A DNA stretch of 64,000 bases, taken from positions 11,829,501 through 11,893,500 of the forward strand of contig NC_088323.1 in the NCBI RefSeq assembly GCF_910592395.1. The letters run 5' to 3'. Positions 1-11,454 of the stretch are shown one piece after another. How positions within the stretch are numbered: the first letter of the stretch is position 1; each line of letters begins with the position of its first letter. The notes below the pieces were generated by a model. The model worked only from the letters and a program-made list of their open reading frames with translations, did not search any database and was not told the DNA's origin. A program made the translations under genes and the position numbers. Source of the stretch: Lineus longissimus. Its lineage: Eukaryota > Nemertea > Pilidiophora > Heteronemertea > Lineidae.

Positions 1-114
1 CTCGACACGCGAGGAAGATACGCAGCAAAAAACGACCCCACACAGTGAGAATTTGCCTGTCGCAACGTGCACGCATGTCACTTGCATCACGCAAATTTCA
101 CCGTGTGGTGCGGG

Positions 115-262
115 CTTAAAATGACACCAGGACATAATAGAAGAAATTGATATACTCAGATTTCACAGAAGGTAGACAATAGTGAAATGAACAACCAGTC
201 CGTCTCAACCTGTCAAACTCAGAGCGACATGCGACTCATTTTGCCATGGCGGGTCACATATG
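115..262 (+). mobile_element. MITE fragment, TGTGACCCG family (copy 1 of 4)
   Basis: A stretch with the internal motif GACACCAGGA, then AGAAGAAATTGAT and CAGTCCGTCTCAACCTG, ending in GGCGGGTCACATATG. The same order of motifs recurs at 37612-37797 and, in reverse complement, at 16459-16871 and 41423-41621. The right terminus is present but the left one is degraded. The family assignment rests on the complete copy at 41423-41621. DNA to the left (1-114) shows nothing recognisable. Confidence 0.6.
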
Positions 263-440
263 AATGGATTTTAACTTGTTGAGTGATATCTTTTCATTGA
301 AAGGAAGACAACTGCCATACAGCCGTAAGGCACTGAGGGTATTTAAAGTGACTAGCCATTTTCTGATTTCAATGCATTAAAAAAAGTGTTTCAGGTACAT
401 AGTAAAGTATACAAAATAGGTCACATAGCGATTGGTTTTT

Positions 441-655
441 CCATTTCCTGTGGAAATGTCATTTTATTAGTTCATACCTACCCAGGTCAGACTTTTGCAT
501 GTGTACTTCATTCGGACACACCCGAGGAAGAAATAATCTATCTATAATAGAAATCTCTTAGCTAGTTCGCTTAGCTACACCTAGGCGGCGCCCCTATACA
601 GCCTCTGCCTCGCTGTGAGCCGCCATTAACAGTACTTATTACTCGAGCGCACCGA
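441..655 (+). repeat. DIRS element 1 left inverted terminal repeat
   Basis: This begins at CCATTTCCTGTGG and runs through ACCCAGGTCAGACTTTTGC and a region containing TAGGCGGCGCCCC. The reverse complement is found at about 6965-7150. The outermost 30 or so bases are unique to this end and are copied in reverse in the internal complementary region. Confidence 0.88.
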
Positions 656-693
656 GTAAGTCCCGTTGCTGTGGGGACAGGCAGGGCGGGTAG

Positions 694-789
694 TCTGACC
701 TGGGTAGGTATGAACTAATAAAATGACAGTTCCACAGGAAATGGAAATTTTATGTCGTTCATACTCTACCCAGGTCAGACTTTTGCATC
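694..789 (+). repeat. DIRS element 1 internal complementary region (circle-junction copy)
   Basis: The first half (694-744) is the reverse complement of the left extremity at about 438-490. The second half (about 744-789) is the reverse complement of the right extremity at about 7115-7161. They meet at AAATGGAAATTTTATG. In characterised DIRS elements this region is thought to template rebuilding of the termini through a circular intermediate. Confidence 0.9.
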
Positions 790-1214
790 GAATACCAACA
801 ACCAAAGGAAGGAGGGTAAACGGTGACTTACCATGTAGTGAAGTGATCTGTCTCCAAGCTGCGCAGCAGAACCCAACGGGTGAGACCAGGGGACCCAGAG
901 AAAGAATGCTTGGGGAAAACCCAGGCTAGAGGTCAACAGGCCCTTTGACAACAAAGGGAAGCATAACTGGGAAAACCCATCCCCTCCTAGACGGGGACAA
1001 AACCACCTCAACACGGTATAAGCTCAGCACATATCGTCAAGAGACACAATGTGGAAAAATTTTATTTTTTTTTTACAAGAAGGACAGCACGCCCCAGAAT
1101 AACATGGAGCGGCCTCACTGACTAACTCTCAAAAGTCCTAGGCGGCTTAACCCTAGGACAGCTGGACGGGGCGAACGCGCGGGCCCGAAGACCCGGCGAC
1201 AGTCTATAGAACAA

Positions 1215-1228
1215 CCCCCCCCCCCCCC
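1215..1228. repeat. Poly-C homopolymer
   Basis: A run of 14 C in the region 3' of the element 1 recombinase coding DNA. Slippage or assembly error is likely here. Confidence 0.9.
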
Positions 1229-1299
1229 GCTTAAAAAGGAGGGAGGACAAGACAGCCAGCAGGAGAGAAAATCGACGAGTGGTCTAGGCAGGGAAACAC

Positions 1300-2390
1300 C
1301 TAGACCACGTGCTGAGCAGCGACAACTGGACCGAGAGACAGCATACCGTCTGTTAACCTGGAACAATCGCGCATATAAAACTGGGAGAATGTAGAGTGAG
1401 AACTCCACGTAGCCGCATCTAAAACCTCGTTCAGCGCCACTCCCTTATACTCGGCCCACGAAGTAGAAATGGCCCGAATCTCGTGGGCTGTAATGGCGCC
1501 TAGGCGACGAAGCTCTGGAGAGCCGAGTGTCATAGAATAAGCCAACCGGATGGTGGCCACTAACCATCTGGCGACCGTGGCTGCAGCTATCTCCCTAGTA
1601 AACCCCTCTCTATAAGACAAAAAGAGGCGCTTCCTGCCTAGGCGAACAGCAGGCTCCTTAGTCTTATTAGAATAGAACTTCAATGCCCGAACAGGACTGA
1701 GAGTTCTGTCCGGGAGGTCTCTAGAGACCGTAGCGGATAACGAGGGGATAAAAACCGGGCGCCTGGAGGTGTGCGGCGCCTGGTTTTTAGCCAGAAAGCC
1801 TGGGACAAATTCTAGGACCGCGTCCCTCTCAGTGAAAGCCAATTTATCAAAGGCTAAAGCATGGAGCTCAGACCGCCGCTGTGCCGTGGCCAAAGCCACC
1901 AGGAAAACGGTCTTAAAGGTCAGATGTTTAAAATCTGCCTGATGCATGGGTTCAAATGGAAATTTCATGAGAGCCCTTAAGACCACCGAGAGGTCCCACT
2001 TGGGAGAGAGCTGAATGGAGCGAGGACGCTCCAAAGACATATTGCGAAGCAACGATGAAACAGCGTCATCCCAAGACGGTTGCCACGATTCAGTCAGCTT
2101 TAAGGTGACCGAAACGGCAGAGCGATAATCTTCACTCCCTGAACCGAAAACTTCCGGACCGAGAATAGAAAATTCAAAAAGTCGAGGAAGTTGGGAAGAG
2201 AGGGAGCGACCAGAGAAACTCCGTGCTCCCGACACCAGTCTCGAAAGACAGCCCACTTGCTATCGTATGAATCAAGGGTAGACTGTCTCTGAGGTTGGGC
2301 GACTTTACGGATAACGTCTTCCGAAAAGCCTCTCTCTCGGAGGAAATACCCGACAGCCTCCAGGCGTGAAGCCTGTAAAAAGAAGGGTCT
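1300..2390 (-). pseudogene. DIRS tyrosine recombinase, element 1 (frameshifted)
   Basis: The lambda-integrase-type recombinase catalyses integration of the circular DNA intermediate in DIRS elements. The N-terminal core-binding part (motifs RERGFSEDVIRK and DSYDSKW) reads in one frame. The catalytic part reads in another, from about 2129 to 1300. A one-base loss at about 2129, relative to element 2, separates them. Catalytic signatures are visible: ATAQRRSELHAL (first Arg), HEIRAISTSW (His-x-x-Arg) and FSQFYMRD (nucleophilic Tyr). The start overlaps the end of the RT frame, as is usual in this group. Family membership is firm and the break means no functional protein from this copy. Confidence 0.9.
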
Positions 2391-4459
2391 TGATGACAGA
2401 CCCGGCCGATCAGGTGATAAAGCAGACGGTCCCACGCCGTCAGGCGGCGGGGGTGATCCGTCAGCAGCTCCAGCAGAACCGGGAACCAGGCCTGGTTCGG
2501 CCAGCACGGTGCTATCAGACAAAGTCTGACCCGTGAACTGGCCACCTTGTTGAGTACCGGTAGCAACAGAGGGGTTGGCAGGTATGCATAAGCATTGAGG
2601 CCGTCCCAGGAGGCCGACAGGCTGTCCACTCCCAAGGCCTCCCCGTCCGGGAGGGGTGAGTAGTACAGGGGGAACCTCTTGTTCAACCGAGTCGCAAACA
2701 AGTCCACGACCGGAGCATCCCACAGGGCCCCCAGACGAGAGACCACCTCGCGATGGAGGGTCCACTCTGTCTGGACCAGACGGTCCGACCTGGAAAGGGC
2801 GTCGGCCAAGATATTTCTCTTGCCGGGGATGTGACGGGGGAGGAGCTGGATATCCAAGCGGCGACAAAGCTGCAGGAGCTCCCAAGTGAGACGGCACAAT
2901 GTGTCGGATCTCGTCCCCCCCTGTCTCCGAATATAAGCGACCACCGTCGAATTGTCGGAGAAAAGAGAAACCCTGTGACCCCTCAGAAGAGACGTGAAGG
3001 CCCTCACGGCCAGGATGACAGCCTGCATCTCGAGGATATTGATCGAGAGACGCGCATCCTCCTCTGACCACGTGCCCTTGGTGGTCAGATCCCCTTCGTT
3101 CAAATGGGCGCCCCAACCATAAAGGGAGGCGTCCGTGAACAGGGACATCTGGGGCGACGGAGGGCTGAGCTGCACTCCGCGGAGGAGCTCCGTCTCCGAA
3201 CCCCAGAAACTCCACACCTCCCCCAGGAGAGACCCCGGGATAAATATCCGCTGGTCGAGGGAGTTCGTGAATGGACGCCAACTCGACAGCAGGAGGAGCT
3301 GGAGTGGGCGCATATACAGGCGGCCGAAAGGAACCTGGTCCGCTGCCGAATTGAGCAGCCCCAGCAGCGACAGAAACTGTCGGGCTGTGGCGCTGTCCTG
3401 ACGGCGAAAAATCCCGACCAAGGACCGAATCTTGCGAATTCGGTCCGGAGGGGGGGACATCAGGCCCTCTCGTGTGCGAAATCGCACCCCCACGAAGGCA
3501 TAATCCTGAGCTGCGTCCAGCTCGGATTTGTCCCAATTTATCAACCACCCTGCCTGTCCGGTTGTGACGAGCAGAAACTTTGCCTGCTTTCCCAGACGGC
3601 GATAAGCCTGGTGCCGTAGCAGCCAGTCGTCGAGATAGCAATGGAGCTTTAAGCCCATGGCGTGAAAAGGCGCGGCAAACGCCTTGACGACTGTTGTGAA
3701 AATCAGCGGAGCAGAAGCCAGGCCGAAAGGAAGGGCCTGAAACTGATAAACCCTTCCTTCGAAGAAAAAACGAAGGAAGGGCTGAAACTCTGGATGGACC
3801 GGGACGTGTAAATACGCGTCCTGAAGGTCCAGAGAGATAGCCCAATCGTTGGGCTGCACCGCGACCGCTACTGACCTGGTTGTCTCCATCTTGAAGCTGG
3901 GGACCCGGAGGAACCGATTCAAAGTGGACAGGTCGATGACCAGTCTCCACTTCCCCGACTTCTTGGGGACCAAGAAGACGTGGCTGTAAAAGCCCGGGAG
4001 GAATGGTTGTCCACCAGCCTCACTGCCTGCTTCTTGAGAAGAGACAGGACCTCCGATCGAAGGGCAAGCGCCCTGACGGGGTCTACTGGCGGGGACACCG
4101 GGGTGGGAGTCGACATCATGGGGGGGACGGGAAAAGTCCAATCAGACACCGTGTCGGAGCATATCCGGCACGGGGGAGTCTTTTTGACACCACCGGTCCC
4201 AAAAATCTGCGAAGTGTCGCAGTCTGCCACCCACGACGCAAACTGTGGGGGCGCCACCTGGAGGCGCAGGAGGAAGGACTAAAGAGTCACTTGCGCTTGC
4301 CCCCGCGACCCTTCTCTTGGAAGGGACGCTTGGGCTGCCCGCCGCCCCTGCCCCTGCCTGAGGAGCGGTGGCGCTTATTGGGGCGGCGAGAGGGAGCCGC
4401 AGCTTCTGCCTGCCCTTGGGGACGAAAGGAGGAGGAGCCACGCGAGGACGAGGGCCCAC
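2174..4459 (-). pseudogene. DIRS reverse transcriptase/RNase H/methyltransferase-like polyprotein, element 1 (broken)
   Basis: The longest open part is 4141-2174 (655 codons, no ATG at its left limit). It shows the RT motifs KWRLVIDLSTLNRFL, PFGLASAPLIF and the catalytic box CYLDDWLL. RNase H follows with FTDAS, LEMQA, FSDNS and ILADALSR. A C-terminal block with DLFATRLNK, LGVDSLSASWDG and APCWPNQAWFP resembles the methyltransferase-like domain of DIRS1-group elements. Upstream, a conserved leader (GGRLRHFADFW) lies in the same frame but is cut by a TGA at 4142-4144, where element 2 has CGC. The stretch just before the RT core (LALRSEVLSLLKKQ) is in a different frame, so two further indels are inferred. 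Element 2 shows the homologous layout. Confidence 0.9.
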
Positions 4460-4517
4460 GAGGAGCCGACGAACCTCGGGGGCGTCGAGACCCCACCTGT
4501 TGTCCCCTGCCCGCGGC

Positions 4518-6694
4518 CTATGAATAGGAACGCGGACGGGGGGCGGCCTGGGGAGTCGAGACTGACTCCATCAGGCGATCAGACTGTGCCTGAGCACCCA
4601 TGGTGTCAGGCAGGGAGTCATGAAACAAGAAAGGGCCGCTCAATGGAGCGGTCCTTAATGCCCCCCGCAGAAACTGAGACCTGACCGTGCTCAAACCCCC
4701 GATGAGCAGGTCGCGGCGTTTTAGCACGCCGTTAGCCGCCTGCTTAGCAGTCAGATCACTGGCATGCTGCAGGGACTGCTGGAGGGACATCGCGAGAATA
4801 CGCTGTTCCTCTGAGGCATCCGCGGCTAGAGACCTGGTAAGGGCACACAGAGTCAGGTCGGCGTAGGATAACACCGCCTGGGTCTCCTTAGCCAGGGCCT
4901 CGACATTCTTCGCATCCTTTAAGGCCGAAGAAGAGAGGACTTTAGGGGGTACCAAACCCGAAAGTTGGATGTCGTCCTTGAGGGGCGACAGTGAAACCGG
5001 GTCGGTTCCCGACGGCGAGACCCGATAATAATAGGATCTATAGGACAGGCTTGGAGGGGAAGCGGTCGTGAATCGCTTCCCAGCCTGAGTCCAGGCACCC
5101 GGTCCCGTAAACGGGAGCGTCGAGATCAGGGCGCGCTGGTGACCCCCGCAAGAAGGTGCTGTATCCCTGAGAGCCGTATCCAACCATGTGGAGGCTCTAA
5201 TCAGGGCAAGAGACGCGGGCAATTCTTGGAAAGCCCGGTCAGGGACTGCATCCGACTCCTGCTCGGCGGCGTCGCCGAACAAGTCGAACGGCACCTTACC
5301 GAGGGCGGGGTTGACCGTCGGGAGAGGACATGTGTCTTGCGGCACAAATTGCCGAACAAGAGCGCGCAAGTTGCGCATACCCGCGACAATGGCGGAGTCC
5401 TCACCCCCAGAGGGGGGGTCAGTCTGAGAGGCCGAAAAAGACTGGGAGTCGCTAAACTCACAGTCCATGGGCTGATGACTCAAATCAAAAGCCACCGGCC
5501 TCTCGGCCGGGCGAGCCGAGGACCTGTCATGAAGGTTGGAAGCCTCCATGCGGTCCGTCAGGCTCCTAAGCAACTGCCGTTGCTCCTCAGTGAGAGAGGA
5601 AGCAAGAGACAGAGGCTCAGAGCTCAAATCGGACTCCCGTGGGGCAGACACGGGAGGGGGGGGGCGGGGGGCATGTCTGATCAGCAGCCACACCCGTCAA
5701 CCCCGACATACCCGACAGAGCAGGGTGGGGTCGGACCGGGGAAATAGACGGTCTGACGGCACCCATAACGGGGGGGCAGCAGGGCCCCTCGCCCGTGAAT
5801 AGTGGTCGATCACCGACCCCCTGCCCACACCGGGCAGGACACCTCCGGGTCCGGTGAACGGCGGCAAAGACGGGAAGGCGAAAACCGGTCTTGCCCCGCC
5901 AGGAGGCGTCCGAAGAGACGACCGACTCACCGAGTGAGGGTCGGACGGACTAGCCCGCCCCAAAGCGAAGGGGTGGCGGATCCCCGGAGTGGCCGTGGAC
6001 TCAACCGTGGCGCTGGCAGAGCCAGCAGCCGCCGGCAAGGGCAGCGGCCGCAACCCCGTCGCAAACCCCGGAGGGGGACGGGGGAGCACACCTGAAATAA
6101 CAGGAGGCTCACCGGGGGCGACGCTGCTCACCAACCCATGACAGGTGGGGGCGTCGGCGGGGGGATCGGGGCGTAAAACGTCCAGAGTCCCACCCGGAGC
6201 CCTGCCCCCTAGAAAGGGGGCAGGGCTAACCCTGGGGAGTGTCCCTGAATCAGGGTCACCAACACTCAAACCCAAGGCCTCCCCAGGGGGCACACCCCCA
6301 AAAGAGGGGTGCCCGGCCTGGGGGAGGGGTCGGGAGGGGTCGAAACCCCCCCAGAGCCCCGTGGACCTCGCCGCTTAGCGGGGGTCCGTGAGGAGGGAGA
6401 GGGAGAGGAAGTCAAAGACCCCCTTCCCTTTGAGGGACGTGCCCCTTTCCTCACCTTCTTCATCTTCTTGCCGGCGGTGCCGGGAGAAGAGGAAGGCATC
6501 CCGGGGGCGAAAGGGTCCGGCCCAATGGGGGCGGAACTACCCGCACCCCGACACGGGGAAGAACCGGGCCGGGGACTATGAATCCCCGATACACCCGTAA
6601 ACGGACCTCGGAAACCCGCCCTGAAGGGCAGGAGATCCAAAACAAAGGGTGGAACACCCAAAGAAGAAAGAAAGGACGGCAATAACGATGTCAT
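4518..6694 (-). pseudogene. DIRS Gag-like ORF1, element 1 (frameshifted, one in-frame stop)
   Basis: A putative nucleocapsid/Gag-like protein preceding the polymerase. It is spread over three open pieces: 6694-6266 starts with ATG and is Ser/Pro/Arg rich, 6293-5697 follows, and 5693-4518 ends the gene. The last two share a frame but a stop lies at 5697-5699, with nearby indels. The C-terminal piece is the best conserved relative to element 2 (motifs KETQAVLSYADLTLCALTR and RILAMSLQQSLQHASDL). No Cys-His knuckle is visible. The assignment as Gag is by position and by similarity between the two copies only, not by a recognised domain. Confidence 0.75.
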
Positions 6695-6964
6695 TACGCC
6701 GAAATTTCTAACAGAAAAACCACAAAGTATAAAAACGAACGGTCACGTGACCAACAGCCCGGGAAAACGGAGAAAAAATTTCTTGGGAGACGGCAGAAAA
6801 AGCACGCTCCAAAAGCAGAAATCGAGGGAGGATGGTAAAAGAACGATCTCACCCGTCTCCTAGAGATAATAAGCTTCCCAAAGGTGTCCGGGGGTGTCCT
6901 TCTCGAACGTAGGATCGACCAAAATTTGGCGAAAACAACGTAGAAAATCTCGGAACAATGTGCA

Positions 6965-7161
6965 ACAATGTGCCGAGGAAGAAGTACTGTTAATGGCGGC
7001 TCACAGCGAGGCAGAGGCTGTATAGGGGCGCCGCCTAGGTGTAGCTAAGCAAACTAGCTAAGAGATTTCTATTATAAATAGATTATTTCTTCCTCGGGTG
7101 TGTCCGAATGAAGTACACATGCAAAAGTCTGACCTGGGTAGAGTATGAACGACATAAAATT
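6965..7161 (+). repeat. DIRS element 1 right inverted terminal repeat
   Basis: The reverse complement of the left terminal repeat, ending AAAGTCTGACCTGGGTAGAG then TATGAACGACATAAAAT. Because the coding strand is minus, this is the upstream end of the element, followed by about 270 bases of leader before the Gag ATG at 6694. Confidence 0.88.
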
Positions 7162-7596
7162 GAATTTTTGATCAATTGGTTCATTTCTTGATCAGCATCA
7201 TCGCGTTGTAAAAATCATAAAGATCACAACTGCCATGAACTATAGTCAACAAAAGTTGACACCATACCTGAATTGTTTTCTTGGATTAAAGTACTGCTAT
7301 ATTTCTTTTTATCAGAACAAGGCTATTCCACATTTTGTTTGTGCAGAGGAAATCTCACACATTCAAAGATTTTTTGGGTTGAATAATGTTCCTGGTCTGT
7401 ATAGTTTAGTCTGAACATTTGTCTGCAGTATTAAGGCAATTGAAATGACCCTCATTCCCAAACAGCTGACCAAATATTATGCAAGCACATACAGATTAGC
7501 AAATATGAATACAAGAAACTAAAATGGGGTGGAGGCTAAGGGTTTGATAGAAGACCATAGAAATTAGACAAAATGCGTGAACATATGAAAACCTAC
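7162..7596. other. Intronic DNA, nothing recognised
   Basis: AT-rich sequence between DIRS element 1 and the last exon candidate. No repeat family, inverted terminal pair or long ORF was recognised. Confidence 0.6.
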
Positions 7597-7680
7597 GTCT
7601 ACTTGAGTTAGGCATAGCCTTGGTTGATTTAGTTCGCCGTAAAAGATCGCCTGTTTGATTTCGTTGGGCTGAAGTGATCA
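7597..7680 (-). CDS. ARHGAP-like gene, post-PH linker exon (candidate)
   Basis: The minus strand has an acceptor CATTACAG before 7680 and a donor AGAC/GTAGGT after 7597. The 84-bp exon keeps the phase handed on by the exon at 9604-9505: two bases complete the codon split at the donor, and one base is left over at the end. The peptide is basic and Ser/Thr rich (QRNQTGDLLRRTKSTK) and echoes RSKSTK at the end of the preceding exon. It would be part of the linker between PH and RhoGAP domains. There is no domain signature, so support is splice sites and phase only. It is the last exon seen in the window. Confidence 0.5.
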
Positions 7681-7699
7681 CTGTAATGTGAATTGGTTA

Positions 7700-9490
7700 A
7701 ACCGTCAAGGGGAGAGATGAAAGGCGATGACAGAGATATAGAGCAGAGCATAAAAATGTCACCAAATGAATTAGTTATCAGTTTTACAACAGGAAGCCAA
7801 TATGTCAACCCTCTGCTGTTCTGGAGATGGCAAATAGAGAGCAAAAAGGCCACATATTTTTGTAAGTTTTAGACGATTGTTAATCCAGAGCTGAAAAAAT
7901 TGGCTACTCAGGTCTTTTTCTCAAAGTTTCAGAAGGAGTTTGAATCAGGAGCAGTTCAGAGATGCATCAGAAATATATTCTTCCAATGTGACTGTGCTTT
8001 TGGATGCACCCATGGAGGATCTGTGTAGACATTAAATCCACAGTCCTTCTCCAAAGTTAGGTCATGATGCATTTTTCCTACACTTTACTACATCAGAAAA
8101 GCCGAACTAATATCCTTATTTGTGTTCTCATGGAGTTTAGTGAACACTACTGAGTCTACTGACAGTACATTCTTAAAATGGTCCTCCCGTGGCTAGTGCG
8201 ATTGTATATTAAGTATAGAATAGAGAAAACCATGCATGGATTAAAGAATCTATACTTGAAATATGGTTTAAAGAAGAATGTTCAACTAGCTATTTTGTTG
8301 GCAGAGAATATTTAGTATGGGTTTGTAATAAAATAAAAAGGCCAGGGGCCATTGCATTCATTGGATTGAACTTTGGGAGAGAAATGTGCTATAGTTGCAC
8401 CCAATAGTAAAAATTTACGGGATTCGTCATGGTTGATTTATAATGGTATTGAGTACAAAAAATAAACTGGACTCAAAGGCAAAATAATATTTTTAATCTT
8501 AATGAGGAGTGAGAAAGGAGTGGTGCATCTGGCTAGTACAAGGGATACGGTGCGACAACAGAAAAAAATTGATTATTGGCCTTTCAACAATACCACTGAA
8601 TCAATCGATTTGCTCTCGGTATTTGCTTCGTAAGATGAATGGATGGCATCGAGCAATGGCGTACTCGATATACAAACCAGGCAAACTTGTATGCTCAAGA
8701 ATGATTATTAGTAACTTGATTTTCATGAACATACATGTCATCATAATTTTGGTAATGTTCAAACACAAAATCCCATTCAGGAACACATATTTGGAACAGA
8801 GCGAATCATAAACATGTTCTTCGCATTCGTGTTTTGGTGCTGTGTATACCACTTGAAATTCAATACAAAATCACGAGTGTGAGCAGAACACATGAGTCAT
8901 TTTCAGTTCACCCGGAAACTGCAGGTCTCAGGGGTTTCTGGGGCCAAAGACCAATAACGAGTGTTCTGCTTAATCCGATATCCCACTCGGGTGATTTTGC
9001 CTTTCTCAAAACACCCTCAAACCCTCTTTTAATGCATGTTTGGCGTAAATATATTTCCAAATTTATGACGTCACTTATGTCATCTCCAGGCGGGTAACAA
9101 AGAATGTGATGTGATATTGCAACAAGACCTGACGTCTTTCAAGCCATCTTCAGTCACCGCCACGATAACACCGGCAACAATACAATTCCTGATATGACAG
9201 AAATCATATTTGGACAGACGGATATTTTTGTCACCCTCGTGTGGGAAGTGCACATCACCAACTTGAGAGAGTTATGTGGATATTGCCAACAATATTGTTT
9301 CTAAAACAGCACTATCATGCATGAGTAGACAAAATTGGTCAAGGTGAGTGAGTTTTGGGATGTTTTTCCCATAAAAATCAGCAAGTTCAGGACAACAACT
9401 TCTCAGATCACCACCCACTTGGCTATATAAAATGGATTATCCCACTGCATGATTACGATCCCATTGCATGATTATGAGAGAGCAAAAACA
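7700..9490. other. Intronic DNA without recognised genes
   Basis: Low-complexity AT-rich intron. A short GGCCAGGGGCCATTG at about 8340 resembles the start of the dispersed 300-bp-monomer repeat, but no monomer follows. Short ORFs here have no family resemblance. Confidence 0.6.
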
Positions 9491-9504
9491 TAACTTATAC
9501 ATAC

Positions 9505-9604
9505 TTTTTGTTGACTTTGAGCGTTTCATTTTGCTGACTGGAGGTGGCGCTTTACTTGGAGGTTTACTGGTTTCTGGTGAAGGAAGCATGTCAGCTAGCT
9601 GGCT
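9505..9604 (-). CDS. ARHGAP12/27-like: ARHGAP-like gene, exon after the PH domain (Pro-rich linker)
   Basis: The acceptor ATATCATTGCAG precedes 9604 and the donor AAAAA/GTATGT follows 9505. The exon of 100 bp opens in phase 0, matching the phase-0 end of the PH exon at 16112, and leaves one base at its end. It encodes a short helix-prone start (SQLADMLPSPETS), a PPSKAPPPVS proline run that could be an SH3 ligand, and a basic end (KMKRSKSTK). Position between PH and the expected RhoGAP domain fits the linker of ARHGAP12/15/27 proteins, which is poorly conserved. Assignment is by splice sites, phase and order. Confidence 0.72.
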
Positions 9605-9754
9605 CTGCAATGATATGGAAGAAAATGAAAACAAATAGAAATCAAAGATGCATAGTTGTCGAGGCAATTGCAAATCCAACATTACTGGAGGCTAATATTT
9701 TGTCAATTGAGAGATACAACGACTTTGGTGTCCATTAAATAAATCATTCTAACT

Positions 9755-10412
9755 ATTTCAGCCTGCAAGCCGCATATACACGGTCCGCAATATTTAATTT
9801 CACAGCCACAACCGTATATGCATGGTTTTTCATAATTCAAATTTCCTGCACTACCACATGATGTCTGCACCTTAAAAACACTTGTAGTGTCTCAATCAAC
9901 ATCTGCTTTGCTGCATTCGCGATTATTTTAAATCCATTGCAGTTTGATTTGTGGTATCAGATCGCACTGCAATCTGTGCTATCCGCTACTGATTTCAAAT
10001 GTCTTGGGAGTGAGGAAGGTAGCCGTATTTTACTTGCCGCACAATTTTGACAGCAAACAGAGTTTTACATGAGTTAGAAAGGATTCTGGTCGCGAATTAG
10101 AGGTGGAAGATGAGTACATTATGAGATCATTTTTATTCAAGATTTTTCAAGTCGGTGTTGGTAAATTTGCTTCTTAAAATTTTGGAAAACCAAAAACTTG
10201 CCATTTATTGTTTATTACTGTTGTTTATTTATCATAGTTACAAGGACTTTATACACACCATTCCGTTATTGAAGAAAATACCTTTATAATAGTACCAAGT
10301 TTGCTAGAGAAGAGTGAGAAAGTTTTTTCCATAATATTTCGAATATCTGATTTTTGGATATTCGCTTTCAGATCAAACCGTCTGAAACGAGTTACAGGCT
10401 GAAAGAGTTAAG
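9755..10412. mobile_element. MITE candidate with TTAACTCTTTCAGCCTG-type ends
   Basis: The left end reads CTAACTATTTCAGCCTGC. The right end reads CAGGCTGAAAGAGTTAAG, its reverse complement with two differences. A single left end of the same family stands at about 26032 (TTAACTCTTTCAGCCTAC). The TTAA at the right suggests a piggyBac-type target, but the left flank is degraded to CTAA. Confidence 0.5.
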
Positions 10413-10794
10413 ATCAATGAAATTCCAAAGTTTGTTGAAAGCAAAGAAATACTCAGAATTAAGACTTTTAAATCCGTGAGAGAGGAATATAGAGAAGAAT
10501 ACTGGCCAAATGACACCACTCTGACCAAAAAGCTCTTGAGCACTCTGGCGGAACTCGCTTGGACTGCCAGCTTTTAAACGAAAATGGGCTATCTAATGCG
10601 CATCTCAAAAATTCCTATCGCAGAAGAAGAAAAAGAATTCATTGAGAACATAAAGACTTTTTGGTTGGAACTCCCCAGTGAGCGAATGAGGTGTGGATAT
10701 AAGTGTGCATGTTTCCTGTTTGTACGACTATGCATGTTTCCATTCAGCATATTCAGTACTTCTACATTAGCTGGGACTTTTATGGTCGCTTTAA

Positions 10795-11454
10795 CTCTTT
10801 CGCTCCCATGACCGAAATATTCAAGGTCAGTTTTGGGGGCTGAATCCCATTACTGTATATATATGGCTCCCTCTTTAACCCTTTTTGGTCAAAGCACCTA
10901 TGTCATTCATACATCGGCATCACGTAGGCTGCAAGATATATTCAACTGCAATTTTGCTACTCTCGCTGTCTTTAGGTGTCTCTTTTGTCAGAAACTTATG
11001 CATTTCAATCATGTCCAATGTGCTGTAAATATTTGGACAGAGTGAGGTACTTCAAGAAAATTCACCAACTTTGCCCTGGAAAATATTTTCTGATGGTCAT
11101 GGTGACACGTTTGGAGAACACATTCATTCATTTTAGAGAACATCACAATGCATTTGTGTGACAAATTCCTAAGTAGATTACACCTTTTGCAAAATTTTTG
11201 GTAAAAAATGTTGGACCCTTTTTTACCAAACTTCAATGGATATTTTATAAAAGACAGACTATGTACACAATGACTTTCTATACATCATCTTGAAGCTAAA
11301 GGGCTCAAGCCTTCCTGTGGTCCCAGGCATCGTGGTGTATGACGAGTTGGTCTTCACTTCCCTTTGATCTTTTGAAAATCGGTAGTTCAGGGTAAATCAC
11401 CCGAGATCTGGGAGTCGTGACGCACCCGATCCCCCCCCCCCCGGGTCGAAAGAG
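10795..11454. mobile_element. TTAA-flanked MITE (CTCTTTCG ends)
   Basis: TTAA stands at 10791-10794 and 11455-11458. Between them the ends are CTCTTTCG and CGAAAGAG, giving a 12-bp inverted pair including TTAA. TTAA duplication is characteristic of piggyBac-type transposition. There is no transposase ORF and a C-rich tract lies near the right end (about 11430-11442). Confidence 0.55.

Larger units (their letters stand above)
438..7161 (-). mobile_element. DIRS-like tyrosine-recombinase retrotransposon, element 1 (degenerate)
   Basis: A GC-rich block of about 6.7 kb in AT-rich intronic DNA. It has inverted terminal repeats at both ends and an internal complementary region at 694-789 that matches the two outer extremities joined head to tail, which is the structural hallmark of DIRS elements. 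Coding order on the minus strand is Gag-like, RT/RNase H with a methyltransferase-like tail, then tyrosine recombinase. No target-site duplication is evident, as expected for recombinase-mediated insertion. Ends are uncertain by a few bases because AATT/TTT at the junction is shared. All three coding regions have frameshifts or stops, so the copy is not autonomous. It is oriented like the host ARHGAP gene and lies left of the last exon recognised. Confidence 0.93.

Noticed and set aside
2656-3619. Plus-strand ORFs across the RT region of DIRS element 1
   Set aside because: They are antisense shadows of GC-rich coding DNA with no domain pattern of their own.
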